The position numbers were made by a program, and so were the translations under genes. The notes under the pieces were generated by a model. It worked only from the letters and a program-made list of their open reading frames with translations. It was not told the origin of the DNA and ran no database searches. A DNA stretch of 64,000 bases, from positions 744,001 to 808,000 of the forward strand of contig NZ_MCHY01000008.1 of NCBI RefSeq assembly GCF_003609605.1. Reading direction: 5' to 3'. This DNA is from Ammoniphilus oxalaticus. GTDB taxonomy: Bacteria; Bacillota; Bacilli; Aneurinibacillales; RAOX-1. Positions 26,311 through 36,183 of the stretch are shown here, piece by piece; within the stretch, counting starts at the first letter, position 1; every line of letters starts with the position of its first letter.

Positions 26311-29076
26311 ATGCGTAATCAGACAAAAGAAAGAGAAAACGATAGCTTTCATCCATTACACCAAGATGTTAAATTTCTTGGTCGCTTGCTCGGTGACGTG
26401 TTGAAGCACCAATGTGGCGAGGAGTTATTTGATAAGGTTGAAAGGATTCGACGTTTAGCAAAATCGCTCAGGGAACATTATGATCCATCGACGTATGAAA
26501 AATTGAAAGATGAGATCTTGCAAACGAAACCCCCAAAGAGACAACAAGTGATCAGAGCTTTTTCGATCTTTTTGCAGTTGGTCAATATCGCGGAACAAAA
26601 TCATCGTATTCGCCGCCGTCGGGAGTATCATCAACAACTCGACGTTGTGCAAAGCGATTCGATCGAAGAGGCTGTGGATTCCTTGTTAGAAGGGCAAGTA
26701 TCCGCAGAAAGCGTCGAGCAGGCGTTGCAAAATATTTCGCTTGAACTCGTAATGACCGCGCACCCGACGGAAGCGACGAGAAGGACGTTGTTGCAACACC
26801 ACCACCGTATCGCGGAACTGTTGCAACTGCTAGATCAATCCTCGTTAACGCGACATGAGCGCAGGCAAGTGGAAGATGCGTTGCATAGCCGCATACTCAT
26901 TTTGTGGCAAACGAACGATATACGAGACCATAAACCGACGGTCATGGATGAAGTATCCAATGGACTTTACTATTTTGATCGAACCCTATTTGAAGTATTA
27001 CCACGTGTCCATCAAGAATTACAAGAAGTGTTGCAAGAAAAATACAATCAACCGATTCAGGTGCCCAATTTTCTTCGCTTTGGCTCGTGGATTGGCGGGG
27101 ACCGAGACGGGAACCCTTTTGTCACCGCGGAAATTACGTGGAATACGCTTGAAAGACAACGCGGCTTAACGTTGCGTCAATATAATGCGGCATTGCTGCA
27201 ATTGATGGAATTGTTGACGTATGCGACAAATCGCGTGGAAGTGAGTGAAGAGCTGTTACAATCCATTCAAGCGGAAAAATCGATTGTGCCCGATGGAAAG
27301 AAGTGGCGGGTCGAGAATGAAGTGTATCGCAATAAATTAGTGATTATGTTGGAAAAATTGCATCAAGTCGGCAGAGGGGAACATGGTTATCGACATTGTT
27401 CCGAATTTTTGGATGACTTGCTGATGATCCAGCGTAGCATCCGACTGCATCAACCTGCCGGACATGACATGCGGATCTTGACGAAGTTGATTCGCCAAGT
27501 TGAGCTATTTGGCTTTCACCTTGCGACATTGGACATTCGGAACCATAGCGCTGAACATGAAGCGGCGATCGAAGAAATTTTTAATCGGGTTGGTTTGGTC
27601 GATTCATATAGCAACTTAAACGAAGAAGAAAAGGTCGCGTTATTGCAAAATGTGTTGCAAGACCCTCGACCGTTAATTTCAATTTTTGATACGTACTCAC
27701 CAGCGACAATGGAAATGATTAGCGTGTTTCGGATGATTCGCCGAGCCCATGAAGAATTTGGTCGCGAATCGATCCAAGTTTACTTAGTAAGTATGACGCA
27801 ATCGGTTAGTGATTTATTGGAAGTGCTCGTGTTAGCGAAGGAAGTGGGCTTGTTCCGTTTCCAATCTGACGGTACGTTAAACAGTTACCTGCATGTCGCG
27901 CCTTTGCTTGAAACAATTGATGATTTGAAAGAAGGACCCAAAATTTTGGAGCGATTGTTTCAAATGGATGTCTATCGCAAGCATTTAGAAGCGAGAGGCA
28001 ACTTGCAAGAAATTATGCTTGGCTATTCGGACAGCAGCAAGGACGGCGGCAATCTTACGGCAAACTGGATGCTGTATAAAGCGCAATTAGAAATTCATGA
28101 AATGGCTAACAAATATGATCTACGCCTCAAGTTTTTCCATGGACGCGGCGGTTCGCTTGGACGCGGCGGCGGTCCGTTAAATCGAAGCATTCTGTCGCAA
28201 CCGGGTGAGACGCTCGGAGATGGCGTGAAAATTACGGAACAAGGGGAAGTGCTATCTTCGCGCTATTTGTTAGCGGATATCGCTTACCGAAGTTTAGAAC
28301 AAGCGACGAAGGCTATTTTAACGGCGGCGGCAAAAGTTTCCGAAGAAACGGAAATCAATTATGTGCGCTTGCCGGAATGGGTCGGCGCGATGGATGAAAT
28401 TTCAGAAATCGCTTTAGATAAATATCAAGAGCTTGTTTTTCGAGATGACCAGTTCTTGACATATTTCAATGAAGCGACCCCGTTGCCAGAGTTAGGCGAA
28501 CTCAATATTGGCTCCAGACCGATCAGTCGTAAAGGCAGTGAGCATTTCGAAGATTTGCGAGCCATTCCGTGGGTGTTTGCCTGGACGCAAAGTCGCCAGT
28601 TACTGCCTGCTTGGTATGCTTCAGGAACGGGTTTACAAACGTTTGCGCAAAAGCCCGGAAATCTGGCATTACTGCGCGACATGTATCAGAGATGGCCGTT
28701 CTTTAGCTTGATTATCGATAATTTACAAATGGCGTTAATGAAAGCCGATCTGACAACCGCTCGAGAATACGCGACATTAGTGACAGACAAAGACATGGCG
28801 CAACGTATTTTTAAAATGGTCAGCGACGAATATGAAACAACGAAAGCAATGATTTTGCAGATTACGCAACAAGGACAGTTGCTGGATCATGCGACAAACA
28901 TTCAGGAGTCGATTCATCTGCGCAACCCGTACGTGGACCCGTTAAACTTTTTACAAGTAGACTTGATTTCAAAGTTGCGGGAAGTGAAAGAAAACGGTCA
29001 AACAGACGATGAGCTGATGGAAGAAGTTTTACTCACGATCAACGGCATTGCCGCGGGACTGCGTAATACAGGTTGA
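26311..29076 (+). CDS. ppc: Phosphoenolpyruvate carboxylase
   Basis: Makes oxaloacetate from phosphoenolpyruvate and bicarbonate to refill the citric acid cycle. The 921-residue protein shows the conserved [12 protein letters not shown] with catalytic His151, [40 protein letters not shown] and the C-terminal RNTG. It starts with ATG behind CTGGAGGTGG. It has its own promoter region with a palindrome, and a repeat array follows instead of a clear terminator. Most Bacillus species rely on pyruvate carboxylase, so a Ppc is of interest for the lineage but not unusual in Bacillales. Confidence 0.97.
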   Translation: MRNQTKERENDSFHPLHQDVKFLGRLLGDVLKHQCGEELFDKVERIRRLAKSLREHYDPSTYEKLKDEILQTKPPKRQQVIRAFSIFLQLVNIAEQNHRIRRRREYHQQLDVVQSDSIEEAVDSLLEGQVSAESVEQALQNISLELVMTAHPTEATRRTLLQHHHRIAELLQLLDQSSLTRHERRQVEDALHSRILILWQTNDIRDHKPTVMDEVSNGLYYFDRTLFEVLPRVHQELQEVLQEKYNQPIQVPNFLRFGSWIGGDRDGNPFVTAEITWNTLERQRGLTLRQYNAALLQLMELLTYATNRVEVSEELLQSIQAEKSIVPDGKKWRVENEVYRNKLVIMLEKLHQVGRGEHGYRHCSEFLDDLLMIQRSIRLHQPAGHDMRILTKLIRQVELFGFHLATLDIRNHSAEHEAAIEEIFNRVGLVDSYSNLNEEEKVALLQNVLQDPRPLISIFDTYSPATMEMISVFRMIRRAHEEFGRESIQVYLVSMTQSVSDLLEVLVLAKEVGLFRFQSDGTLNSYLHVAPLLETIDDLKEGPKILERLFQMDVYRKHLEARGNLQEIMLGYSDSSKDGGNLTANWMLYKAQLEIHEMANKYDLRLKFFHGRGGSLGRGGGPLNRSILSQPGETLGDGVKITEQGEVLSSRYLLADIAYRSLEQATKAILTAAAKVSEETEINYVRLPEWVGAMDEISEIALDKYQELVFRDDQFLTYFNEATPLPELGELNIGSRPISRKGSEHFEDLRAIPWVFAWTQSRQLLPAWYASGTGLQTFAQKPGNLALLRDMYQRWPFFSLIIDNLQMALMKADLTTAREYATLVTDKDMAQRIFKMVSDEYETTKAMILQITQQGQLLDHATNIQESIHLRNPYVDPLNFLQVDLISKLREVKENGQTDDELMEEVLLTINGIAAGLRNTG

Positions 29077-29135
29077 TAAACTGAAAAGGGAGGCTGGGTG
29101 GCGATGAGTGGTTAGAGAGTTGTGGAGACCTCTAT

Positions 29136-29441
29136 GCGCGTAAGGGTCGCAACTCCCTTTACAGTGGGCTGCATTCCGCGATCTCAGTGTGTAAGGGTCG
29201 CAACTCCCTTTACAGTGGGCTGCATTCCGTGATCTCAGTGTGTAAAGGGTCAGAACTCCCGTTGCAGCTGGCAACTCGCTCGGACCGGCCGTCACTCACG
29301 CGCGTAAAGGTCGCAACTCCCTTTACAGTGGGCTGCATTCCGCGATCTCAGTGTGTAAGGGTCAAAACTCCCGTTACAGCTGGCAACTCGCTCGGATCCG
29401 CCGTCACTCACGCGCGTAAGGGTCGCAACTCCCGTTACAGT
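29136..29441 (+). repeat. Intergenic hairpin-repeat array, six cores with alternating 51/61-base spacing
   Basis: Six copies of a 25-base core of the form GTAA-(A/G)GG-TCGCAACTC-CC(T/G)TTAC lie at 29151, 29202, 29254, 29315, 29366 and 29427 (position of AACTCC). The intervals are 51, 52, 61, 51 and 61 bases. The spacers alternate between a GGGCTGCATTCCGCGATCTC type and a GGCAACTCGCTCGGA-CCGCCGTCACTCAC type. Core arms can pair (GTAAAGG with CCTTTAC) around a nine-base loop. Short open frames on both strands here are by-products of the repeats. Confidence 0.85.
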
Positions 29442-29560
29442 GTTATTGAGCGTAGGAAAACATGATGTTTTCCTACGCTTATTTTTGTGGGCAAAAAGAC
29501 CCTTGAACTGTGGTAAAATGTACCTATCATATCTTGGCGAAAGAATGGGGGTAGACTGTG

Positions 29561-30706
29561 ATGTTTTGCGATCACTGCGGCCAGCCTGTTTCCAAAGAAG
29601 CTCAATTTTGTGGAAAATGCGGGAAAGCGCTGTCTGGTGAAACTAAAAAAGTTGTCGCATCCGAATCGCATCAAAAAAAGTTGTGGTTGTATCCTGCGTT
29701 ATCGGCTGGAATTGCGGCGATTTTACTCGGTTGCGTTTTTCTGTATCACGTTATCGTGAATCAGCAAGTGGACCAAATGATTGACGTAAGCCAACGATTA
29801 GCGTTGGAGGGAAAATTGGCAGAAGCAAAGCAAATAACTGAAGAAGCATTACAGAAGAAAGCGGATCATCCGCTGCTTAGAATGAACCAGAAAATCATTG
29901 AAGATGCAATCGCGATTGATCATTTGTTGGAATCAGGAAAAAAGCTTGCGTCAGATCAACGTTATGTAGAGGCAACGCAACAGTTGGACGAAGCGGAACA
30001 GCGGTTAGCGGATCGTTCCGGTAAGATATATGAACAGTTACAAGAAAAGGTAGATATAGAACGTGTGGGGATCGTCATCGCCAAAGTAGAAAGTGATATT
30101 CCAAATAAACAGAATGTCGCGGAACTCGGTTCGTTACTGACGCAATTAGAACCATACGCAGAACAGGCGACGGAAACAATTCAGTTGATTCAAAAAAAGA
30201 TGGTCAATATCGCTGTCGAGTCTGCGACCCAAGCTTTACAGAACCATCACTTTGAGTCGGCGAGGACAACGGTGGAAGAAGCGCTCGTTTTTGATGATCA
30301 AAATGAAAAGTTATTGAATATAAAACAAACCATTCGCAATGAACAGTTGGCTTTTGAACAGGCGGAACAGCAACGAATTGAACTGGCGATCGAAGCTTCG
30401 ATTAAGGAAGATATTAAAAACCGCGCAAATGCAGTGGAGTTGCTAGATCTACAATATGGGCTAACAGAATATGATAACTACCTTGTGCATGGCGAGATTC
30501 GCAATGTTGCAACCCTTCCAATTTCAGCAATTATTATGTACTACGAGTTTTTGAACGGAGATGGTGATGTTGTCAATAGCGGTAGTTCCTACGTTGATCC
30601 CTATTACTTAAATAGGGGGGAAGTTGGTAGTTTCGGAAACACCTATTATACAGATGATTCCATTTCTGAAGTTCGCATTTCTCGAATCGAATGGAACTTG
30701 AATTAA
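29561..30706 (+). CDS. Zinc-ribbon membrane protein with helical repeat region
   Basis: A 381-residue membrane-anchored protein. An N-terminal double CxxC zinc ribbon (MFCDHCGQPVSKEAQFCGKCGKAL) is followed by one transmembrane span at about 47-65 (YPALSAGIAAILLGCVFLYH). Then come about 200 residues of TPR-like or coiled-coil helices outside the membrane (AEAKQITEEALQKKADHPLLR, RYVEATQQLDEAEQRL). The C-terminal domain is beta-rich, about 100 residues (YLVHGEIRNVATLPISAIIMYYEF), resembling FxLYD-type domains. It is 13 bases upstream of a trypsin-like protease, so the two probably form a two-gene envelope stress unit. ATG at 29561 was chosen over the GTG codon just before it. Confidence 0.78.
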   Translation: MFCDHCGQPVSKEAQFCGKCGKALSGETKKVVASESHQKKLWLYPALSAGIAAILLGCVFLYHVIVNQQVDQMIDVSQRLALEGKLAEAKQITEEALQKKADHPLLRMNQKIIEDAIAIDHLLESGKKLASDQRYVEATQQLDEAEQRLADRSGKIYEQLQEKVDIERVGIVIAKVESDIPNKQNVAELGSLLTQLEPYAEQATETIQLIQKKMVNIAVESATQALQNHHFESARTTVEEALVFDDQNEKLLNIKQTIRNEQLAFEQAEQQRIELAIEASIKEDIKNRANAVELLDLQYGLTEYDNYLVHGEIRNVATLPISAIIMYYEFLNGDGDVVNSGSSYVDPYYLNRGEVGSFGNTYYTDDSISEVRISRIEWNLN

Positions 30707-30719
30707 GGAGCGAATGAAC

Positions 30720-31895
30720 ATGTCAAAGAACAATAATACGATGCTCATTCCAATTACGTTTAGCGTTCTTATTTTAATAGGGGGGCTGGTCGGCGCCTAT
30801 TTTTTACATGGTTCAATGAGTAAACCTGTTGTTGCCGAGCAGGCGTCGTTGCTTGGCGAAATCCCTCAGTCCGATGACGAACGCGACTTTCCTGCCGATC
30901 TTAAGCAAATCATTAACGACAGTCAAAAGAGAGTGGTTTCGCTAGAAGTTGATTTTATGAATGGCGGACAAGGAATCGGGTCTGGGTTCTTATATAACAA
31001 TCAGGGTGATATTATTACGAATGCCCATGTTGTTGTAGGGGCGGTAAATATTGTTGTAAAAGGGGCCGACACGAGTTTACACCAGGGGAAATTGATTGGA
31101 ATGAGTGAAGAAAAAGATCTAGCTGTTGTGCGTGTCGAGGGTCTGGCTAAGCAACAGCCTTTATCGATCGCGCGTAAGAAAAAAATTGAAATCGGCGATG
31201 CCGTGCTCGCTTTTGGCAGTCCGCATGGGTTGGAAAATACAGTGACAACCGGTATCATTAGTGGATTAAACCGGGATTTGGAGATTGAAAATAGCATCTA
31301 TCGCGGAGTCTATCAAACTTCAGCGCCGATCGCTCCTGGCAATAGCGGTGGACCGCTTATTTTAGAAAAAACGGGTGAGGTGATTGGCGTGAATTCTGCT
31401 GCGGGAAGAGGGGCCGGGAATATTGGATTCAGCATCCCGATCGATCAAGCGTTGGCGCTTGTTGAGAAATGGAGCGCTAGCCCCGACACCCATTTGGCGG
31501 CGCAATCATCCACAGCAGCGGGGGACGGCCAACTGGTTTCATATTACACAGAGACCACTTTTTCCGAAGACGCAGGTTATTTGCTTGATTATTTTTATGG
31601 GTGTATTTCAGCGAAGGATTACGTGACCGCTTACTCTCTATTGGGGAGTAAATGGCAGTCAGGAACAAGTTACGAAACGTTTCGAAATGGCTATTTGAAT
31701 ACGATGGATGTCACGACACAGAGCATCAATACCCGCGCGGTTAGTGACTCGACTGCCGAAGTAACCGTGATCATTGAAGCGTTAGAACATGTCGATGGAG
31801 CTGAGCGACTTACCTATTATAAACTTGACTATAACGTAGGAATCGAAAATGAGAACATCAAAATCTTAAGTGGAAAAGGGAAAAAGATTCAATAA
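30720..31895 (+). CDS. Membrane-anchored HtrA-type serine protease without PDZ domain
   Basis: A 391-residue extracytoplasmic protease. An N-terminal span (PITFSVLILIGGLVGAYF) anchors it. The trypsin-like domain follows with the catalytic triad His103 (ITNAHVV), Asp133 (EKDLAVVRV) and Ser209 (PGNSGGP). Unlike DegP/HtrA, no PDZ domain follows. Instead there is a domain of about 110 residues that looks like an NTF2-type fold (DYFYGCISAKDYVTAYSLLGSKWQ and TAEVTVIIEALEHVDG). I chose ATG 30720, nine bases after AGGAG. It follows the zinc-ribbon gene closely and has a terminator behind it. Confidence 0.83.
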   Translation: MSKNNNTMLIPITFSVLILIGGLVGAYFLHGSMSKPVVAEQASLLGEIPQSDDERDFPADLKQIINDSQKRVVSLEVDFMNGGQGIGSGFLYNNQGDIITNAHVVVGAVNIVVKGADTSLHQGKLIGMSEEKDLAVVRVEGLAKQQPLSIARKKKIEIGDAVLAFGSPHGLENTVTTGIISGLNRDLEIENSIYRGVYQTSAPIAPGNSGGPLILEKTGEVIGVNSAAGRGAGNIGFSIPIDQALALVEKWSASPDTHLAAQSSTAAGDGQLVSYYTETTFSEDAGYLLDYFYGCISAKDYVTAYSLLGSKWQSGTSYETFRNGYLNTMDVTTQSINTRAVSDSTAEVTVIIEALEHVDGAERLTYYKLDYNVGIENENIKILSGKGKKIQ

Positions 31896-31925
31896 GGATA
31901 GAGACGCATTTGGCTTAGTTGTCTA

Positions 31926-31983
31926 AAGTCCATCTATTTAATCTCGTTTTACAACATTTTTATCAATAGGTGGACTTTTGTCT
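31926..31983 (+). terminator. Rho-independent terminator after the protease gene
   Basis: AAAGTCCATCTATTTA and TAGGTGGACTTTTGTCT form a long, slightly imperfect stem with a loop of about 25 bases and a T-rich end. Confidence 0.7.
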
Positions 31984-32062
31984 ATTATCCCCAAAACTGC
32001 GCTGAACGGAATGGGTTGTGAGCCTAAGCTGGCTAGCAGGTTACGGCTTATCTCAAAGAGCA

Positions 32063-32079
32063 GAGGGGCGGGGCCCCTC
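32063..32079. other. Isolated GC-rich hairpin in a gene-free stretch
   Basis: GAGGGGC-GGG-GCCCCTC is a perfect 7-bp stem with a three-base loop and no T-tract. It lies in the 31984-32184 stretch, which otherwise holds nothing that I can identify. Confidence 0.4.
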
Positions 32080-32184
32080 GCGCTATGAAATCGGTACCAC
32101 ACGCATGTCTCATATCAAAAGTCTGATTGCCGCTCCGCGTTTTCCTCTATTACTAACGGAAGCCTTCTTATGTTTTTTTAGGGA

Positions 32185-32242
32185 TTGACACCATGGTTGA
32201 TATTGATTATCATTAATAACATAATATTGAGAGTGATTATCA
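32185..32242 (+). promoter_or_regulatory. Sigma-A promoter with two Fur boxes for the ycl operon
   Basis: TTGACA (32185-32190) and TATCAT (32208-32213) are 17 bases apart. A Fur-like 7-1-7 site TGATATTGATTATCA (32198-32212) covers the spacer and -10 box, and a second, weaker one TGAGAGTGATTATCA (32228-32242) follows. Iron-loaded Fur should repress the operon. Confidence 0.87.
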
Positions 32243-32269
32243 TTTACATAATAACGTAAAGGAAGTCCG

Positions 32270-33222
32270 ATGAAAAAAAGAACCCTTATATTATTATTTT
32301 TTCTGTTATCGATTGTGTCGCTCTTTATTGGGGTGAAAGAGTTATCGCCTTTCGATTTGTTCCGATTGACCGCGGATCAAAAAGAAACGTTGCTCATTAG
32401 TCGCTTACCCCGCTTGATTAGTATTATTGTCGCAGGGATTAGCTTGAGTATCAGCGGTTTAATCATGCAACATTTGAGCCGAAATAAATTCGTTTCCCCG
32501 ACCACGGCGGGGACAGATGATGCGGCCCGATTAGGTATTCTCGTAGCGATGTTGTTATTTGGATCGGCAAGTCCGTTAACAAAAATGGGAATTGCCTTTC
32601 TGTTTGCTTTAGGCGGAACGTTTATTTTTATGAAGATTTTGGAGAAGATCCGTTTTAAGGATGCGATCTTTATTCCGCTCGTTGGTCTGATGTACGGCAG
32701 TATTGTTAATTCAGTGACTACTTTTTTTGCTTACAAACATGATCTCATTCAAAATATTTCATCTTGGATGCAAGGGAATTTTTCCGTGATTATGAAAGGG
32801 CGCTATGAGTTGATCTACCTCAGTTTACCCGTGTTGGCAGTGGCCTATTTGTATGCGCATCGTTTTACGGTGGCGGGGATGGGTGAAGAGTTTTCAAAAA
32901 ACGTAGGGCTAAATTATAAACGTGTTGTCAATATTGGGTTGACCCTTGTTGCTCTTATTTCGTCGGTTGTATTGCTGACTGTAGGCATGATTCTTTTTTG
33001 GGATTAATTATTCCGAATCTCGTAACGTTAAAACAAGGAGATCATTTAAAAAATAGTTTACCCCATACCGCATTGCTAGGGGCAGTGTTCGTGCTTGCGT
33101 GTGATATTTTGGGGCGGTTGGTCATTTATCCTTATGAAATACCAATTGGTCTCACCGTTGGGGTGATCGGCAGCGCGATTTTTCTTACATTGTTGTTGAG
33201 AGGAAAAGCATATGCATCCTAG
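32270..33222 (+). pseudogene. yclN: Iron-siderophore ABC permease YclN, broken by a frameshift
   Basis: The first permease of a petrobactin-type uptake system. The first frame (32270-33007) gives 245 residues, including LLISRLPRLISIIVAGISLSISGLIMQ and the coupling segment GLNYKRVV. It reaches VGMILF and then stops. The other frame (from 32998) continues with GLIIPNLVT, GDHLKNSLPHTALLGAVFVLACDILGR and ends at 33222. A single missing T in the T6 run at 32994-32999 explains the break: with seven T the text reads MILFLGLIIPN as in intact FecCD proteins. It may be a sequencing error, a true mutation or a slippage switch. The rest of the operon is intact and translationally coupled. Confidence 0.83.
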
Positions 33223-34159
33223 AGTAAAGATTAGTATTCTTGTTGTTTTATCCGTCCTTTTCGTCACTTGTTTTCTATTTTTAAATTTAGGTTCCAATTG
33301 GGGGTATGCGCTCCCGCGTAGGGGGATGAAGATTCTCGCAATTGTCATTACTGGCGCGGCGATCGGTTTTTCTACGACCATTTTTCAGACGATTACGAAC
33401 AATCGTATTTTAACGCCAAGTATTCTTGGTCTCGACTCGCTATACATGCTGATCCAGACTGTCATTATTTTCGCGCTTGGCTCGATGCATATGGCTGTCG
33501 CCAACAAGCAATTCAATTTTTTGTTGTCTGTCGGGTTGATGGTTGCTTTTACAGGTTTGTTGTTCAGGTTGTTGTTTAAAGGAGACGGAAGAAACCTGTA
33601 TTTACTCCTTTTAATTGGCATCGTGTTCGGCACATTCTTTCAAAGCATCTCCACATTTTTACAAGTGTTGATCGATCCAAATGAATTTCTAATCGCGCAA
33701 GATCGGATGTTCGCTAGCTTTAATAACGTAAATACAGATATTTTGTATTTGGGTATCGGCGGGATCGTCTGTTGTGGAGTTTATTTCGTCCGTTTCTATA
33801 AATTTTTAGACGTGTTGGCGCTCGGTCGTGATCAGGCGATCAATTTGGGCGTCAAGTATGATCAGGTCATCCGGCAATTATTGATTATCGTTTCGATTTT
33901 AACTGCGATTTCAACAGCGTTAGTGGGTCCGATTATGTTTTTAGGTTTGTTGGTCGTCAATGTCTCGCATGAATTTCTTAAAACGCATCTTCATAAATAC
34001 CTTATTTGGGGTTCGGTCTGGATTGCGATCCTAGCCTTAGTCGGGGGTCAGTTGATCGTCGAGCGGGTATTTACATTTTCAACGCCATTGAGCGTCATCA
34101 TTAATTTTATCGGTGGCATCTATTTCATCTATCTTTTATTAAAGGAGCGACAGTCATGA
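33212..34159 (+). CDS. yclO: Iron-siderophore ABC permease YclO
   Basis: The second permease of the heterodimeric FecCD-type channel. The 315-residue protein has about nine or ten spans. Its family motifs include RRGMKILAIVITGAAIGFSTTIFQTITNNRILTPSILGLDS at the start and the ATPase-coupling GRDQAINLGVKYDQV, followed by GPIMFLGLLVVNVSHEF. It begins inside the end of yclN (11-base overlap) and its stop overlaps yclP by four bases, so the genes are coupled. It is Fur-controlled through the operon promoter. Confidence 0.9.
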   Translation: MHPRVKISILVVLSVLFVTCFLFLNLGSNWGYALPRRGMKILAIVITGAAIGFSTTIFQTITNNRILTPSILGLDSLYMLIQTVIIFALGSMHMAVANKQFNFLLSVGLMVAFTGLLFRLLFKGDGRNLYLLLLIGIVFGTFFQSISTFLQVLIDPNEFLIAQDRMFASFNNVNTDILYLGIGGIVCCGVYFVRFYKFLDVLALGRDQAINLGVKYDQVIRQLLIIVSILTAISTALVGPIMFLGLLVVNVSHEFLKTHLHKYLIWGSVWIAILALVGGQLIVERVFTFSTPLSVIINFIGGIYFIYLLLKERQS

Positions 34160-34914
34160 TTGAAGCGCGTAACGTTTCTAAATTTTATGGGAATAAGGCG
34201 GTAGTTGAGGATGTGTCTGTAAAAATTGAAAAGGGGAAAATCACTTCGTTTATCGGGCCAAATGGGGCAGGAAAAAGCACGTTGCTTGGCATGATGAGTC
34301 GATTGTTTGCTCAGGATCAAGGGGAAATTATTATTGAGAATAAGAATCTATCTCACTGGAATCCGAATGAGTTGGCAAAGAAAATTTCTATTTTAAAACA
34401 GTCCAATCATACGAATATTCGTTTGACAATCAGAGATCTTGTCAGTTTTGGACGCTTTCCATACTCACAAGGCAGGCTGACGCCGTTGGATTGGCAGCAG
34501 GTAGATGAAGCGATTGAGTATTTGGAATTAACCGATATTCAACATAAATTTCTCGATCAGTTGAGCGGGGGACAGCGACAGCGGGCGTATATTGCGATGG
34601 TACTGGCCCAAGACACCGACTATATTTTGTTGGATGAGCCGTTGAACAACCTTGATATGAAACATTCCGCGCAAATTATGAAAGTTTTAAGAAGCTTGGT
34701 TGATGAATTAGGCAAGACGATCATTATTGTGATTCACGATATCAATTTTGCTTCCTGTTATTCCGACTCAATTGTCGCTTTAAAAGACGGCAAGGTAGTT
34801 AGCCAAGGACCGAAAGATGATATTATTCATTCCGCGGTTTTGCAAGATGTGTATGAAATGGACATCCAAGTCCAGGAGATTGATTGTAATCGTGTGTGTC
34901 TATATTTTGCTTAA
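34156..34914 (+). CDS. yclP: Iron-siderophore ABC ATPase YclP
   Basis: The cytoplasmic motor of the uptake system. Walker A GPNGAGKST is near residue 36, the signature LSGGQRQRAYIAMVLAQD follows near 136, and Walker B YILLDEPLNNLD and the H-loop IVIHDINFASCYSD are complete. At 252 residues it is the usual length. The ATG overlaps the yclO stop (ATGA). A short hairpin in the 70-base gap that follows (around 34925-34941) may help set a higher level of the binding protein mRNA. Confidence 0.94.
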   Translation: MIEARNVSKFYGNKAVVEDVSVKIEKGKITSFIGPNGAGKSTLLGMMSRLFAQDQGEIIIENKNLSHWNPNELAKKISILKQSNHTNIRLTIRDLVSFGRFPYSQGRLTPLDWQQVDEAIEYLELTDIQHKFLDQLSGGQRQRAYIAMVLAQDTDYILLDEPLNNLDMKHSAQIMKVLRSLVDELGKTIIIVIHDINFASCYSDSIVALKDGKVVSQGPKDDIIHSAVLQDVYEMDIQVQEIDCNRVCLYFA

Positions 34915-34984
34915 GTTAGACCGATAGGACTCGAATCCTAAGGATTAACTACATAAATACAACTTTAATATGAGGTGAAAAAGG

Positions 34985-35935
34985 ATGAGAAGAAGGTTAG
35001 GGATGTTATTGATGTTGGTAGTTGTTGCTGTTTTTGCGGCGGCTTGCGGTGGCGCTTCAGGAGGGAAGGAAGAAACTTCAGCGGAGCCCGATCAGGAAAC
35101 CGTGGTAGTGAAACACCGATTAGGAGAAACAGAAGTCGTTAAAAACCCGCAAAAGGTCGTTGTTTTTGATTTCGGCGCGTTGGATTCGTTAGACCGCTTA
35201 GGGGTGGAGGTCGCGGCTGTTCCGCAAGCGACGGTCCCAGCTTATTTAAAAAAGTATGAAGATAGCAAGTATGTGAACGCGGGAAGTTTAAAAGAACCAG
35301 ACTTTGAAGCAATTAGTGAGCTGGATCCAGATCTGATTATTATTTCGGGTAGACAACAGGATTTATATGAAGAGTTAAGTAAGATTGGCGCTACTATTTT
35401 CTTGGGAGTGGACACGAACAGGTACATGGAATCCTATACTGAAAATGCGAATATATTAGCTCAAATTTTTGATAAACAAGCGGAAGTCGATACGGCGTTA
35501 ACAGAAGTAGAGGAAGCGATTAAAGAATTGCATGATCAAGTTGCGGACAGTGACAAAACGGCGTTAATCATTTTAGCTAACGAAGGGAATGTTAGCGCCT
35601 ATGGACCTGCTTCACGTTTTGGGATTATTCACGATGTGTTTGGTTTTACGCCTGTTGATTCCAAAATTGAGGTTTCCACACACGGTCAAAGTATTTCGTT
35701 CGAGTATATCGCTGAAAAGAATCCCGATTATTTATTTGTGATCGATCGGGGAGCTGTTGTAGCGGGTGGAACACCTGGAGCTAAACAATTGGTAGAGAAT
35801 GAACTTGTCAAGAAAACAAAAGCCTATGAAAATGGCAAAATTGTTTATCTTGACGCTGACTACTGGTACTTATCTGGCGGTGGCTTAATTTCCGTAGCGG
35901 AAATGGTCAAGGAAGTCGGGGTTGCTTTGGACTAA
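34985..35935 (+). CDS. yclQ: Petrobactin-type siderophore-binding lipoprotein YclQ
   Basis: The surface receptor of the uptake system. A signal peptide ends in a lipobox at Cys21 (AAACGG). The mature protein has the B. subtilis YclQ markers KVVVFDFGALDSLDRLG, GSLKEPDFEAISELDPDLIIISGRQ, FLGVDTNRYMES and YLFVIDRG, plus the C-terminal YLSGGG. This similarity, together with the N-O-P-Q gene order, points to petrobactin or related catecholate precursors as the ligand. ATG start behind GAGGTG. A terminator follows the gene. Confidence 0.92.
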   Translation: MRRRLGMLLMLVVVAVFAAACGGASGGKEETSAEPDQETVVVKHRLGETEVVKNPQKVVVFDFGALDSLDRLGVEVAAVPQATVPAYLKKYEDSKYVNAGSLKEPDFEAISELDPDLIIISGRQQDLYEELSKIGATIFLGVDTNRYMESYTENANILAQIFDKQAEVDTALTEVEEAIKELHDQVADSDKTALIILANEGNVSAYGPASRFGIIHDVFGFTPVDSKIEVSTHGQSISFEYIAEKNPDYLFVIDRGAVVAGGTPGAKQLVENELVKKTKAYENGKIVYLDADYWYLSGGGLISVAEMVKEVGVALD

Positions 35936-35948
35936 AGATCTTGACAGC

Positions 35949-35986
35949 CAGCAAGCGCGGGAAGTTTTCCTGCGCTTGCTTTTTTA
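35949..35986 (+). terminator. Terminator of the ycl operon
   Basis: AGCAAGCGCGGGAAG and TTCCTGCGCTTGCTTTTTT form a strong stem with a short loop and T6, 13 bases after the yclQ stop. Confidence 0.92.
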
Positions 35987-36183
35987 CGTTGTGTCGGAGT
36001 ATTTCCTTCTGTTCTCGGTTACGGGCCGGATTCGATCACCATGTTTCATATTACGCGCGGTCCCTTCCATTAGGATCTTTTCTCGCTTCCCAACATTGGA
36101 ACTACCACAAAAACCCAAGCAAAGCTTCTCAATCTCTTTTACAGTTTAAGCACATTAAAACTACAAAAATAGACTAAATGCGC

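Noticed and set aside
29136-29441. CRISPR array
   Set aside because: The spacers are themselves repeated in two types and the cores vary; no cas genes are near.
29029-29465. Open frames on both strands over the ppc-side repeat array
   Set aside because: They are produced by the short repeats and have no ribosome site or protein-like composition.
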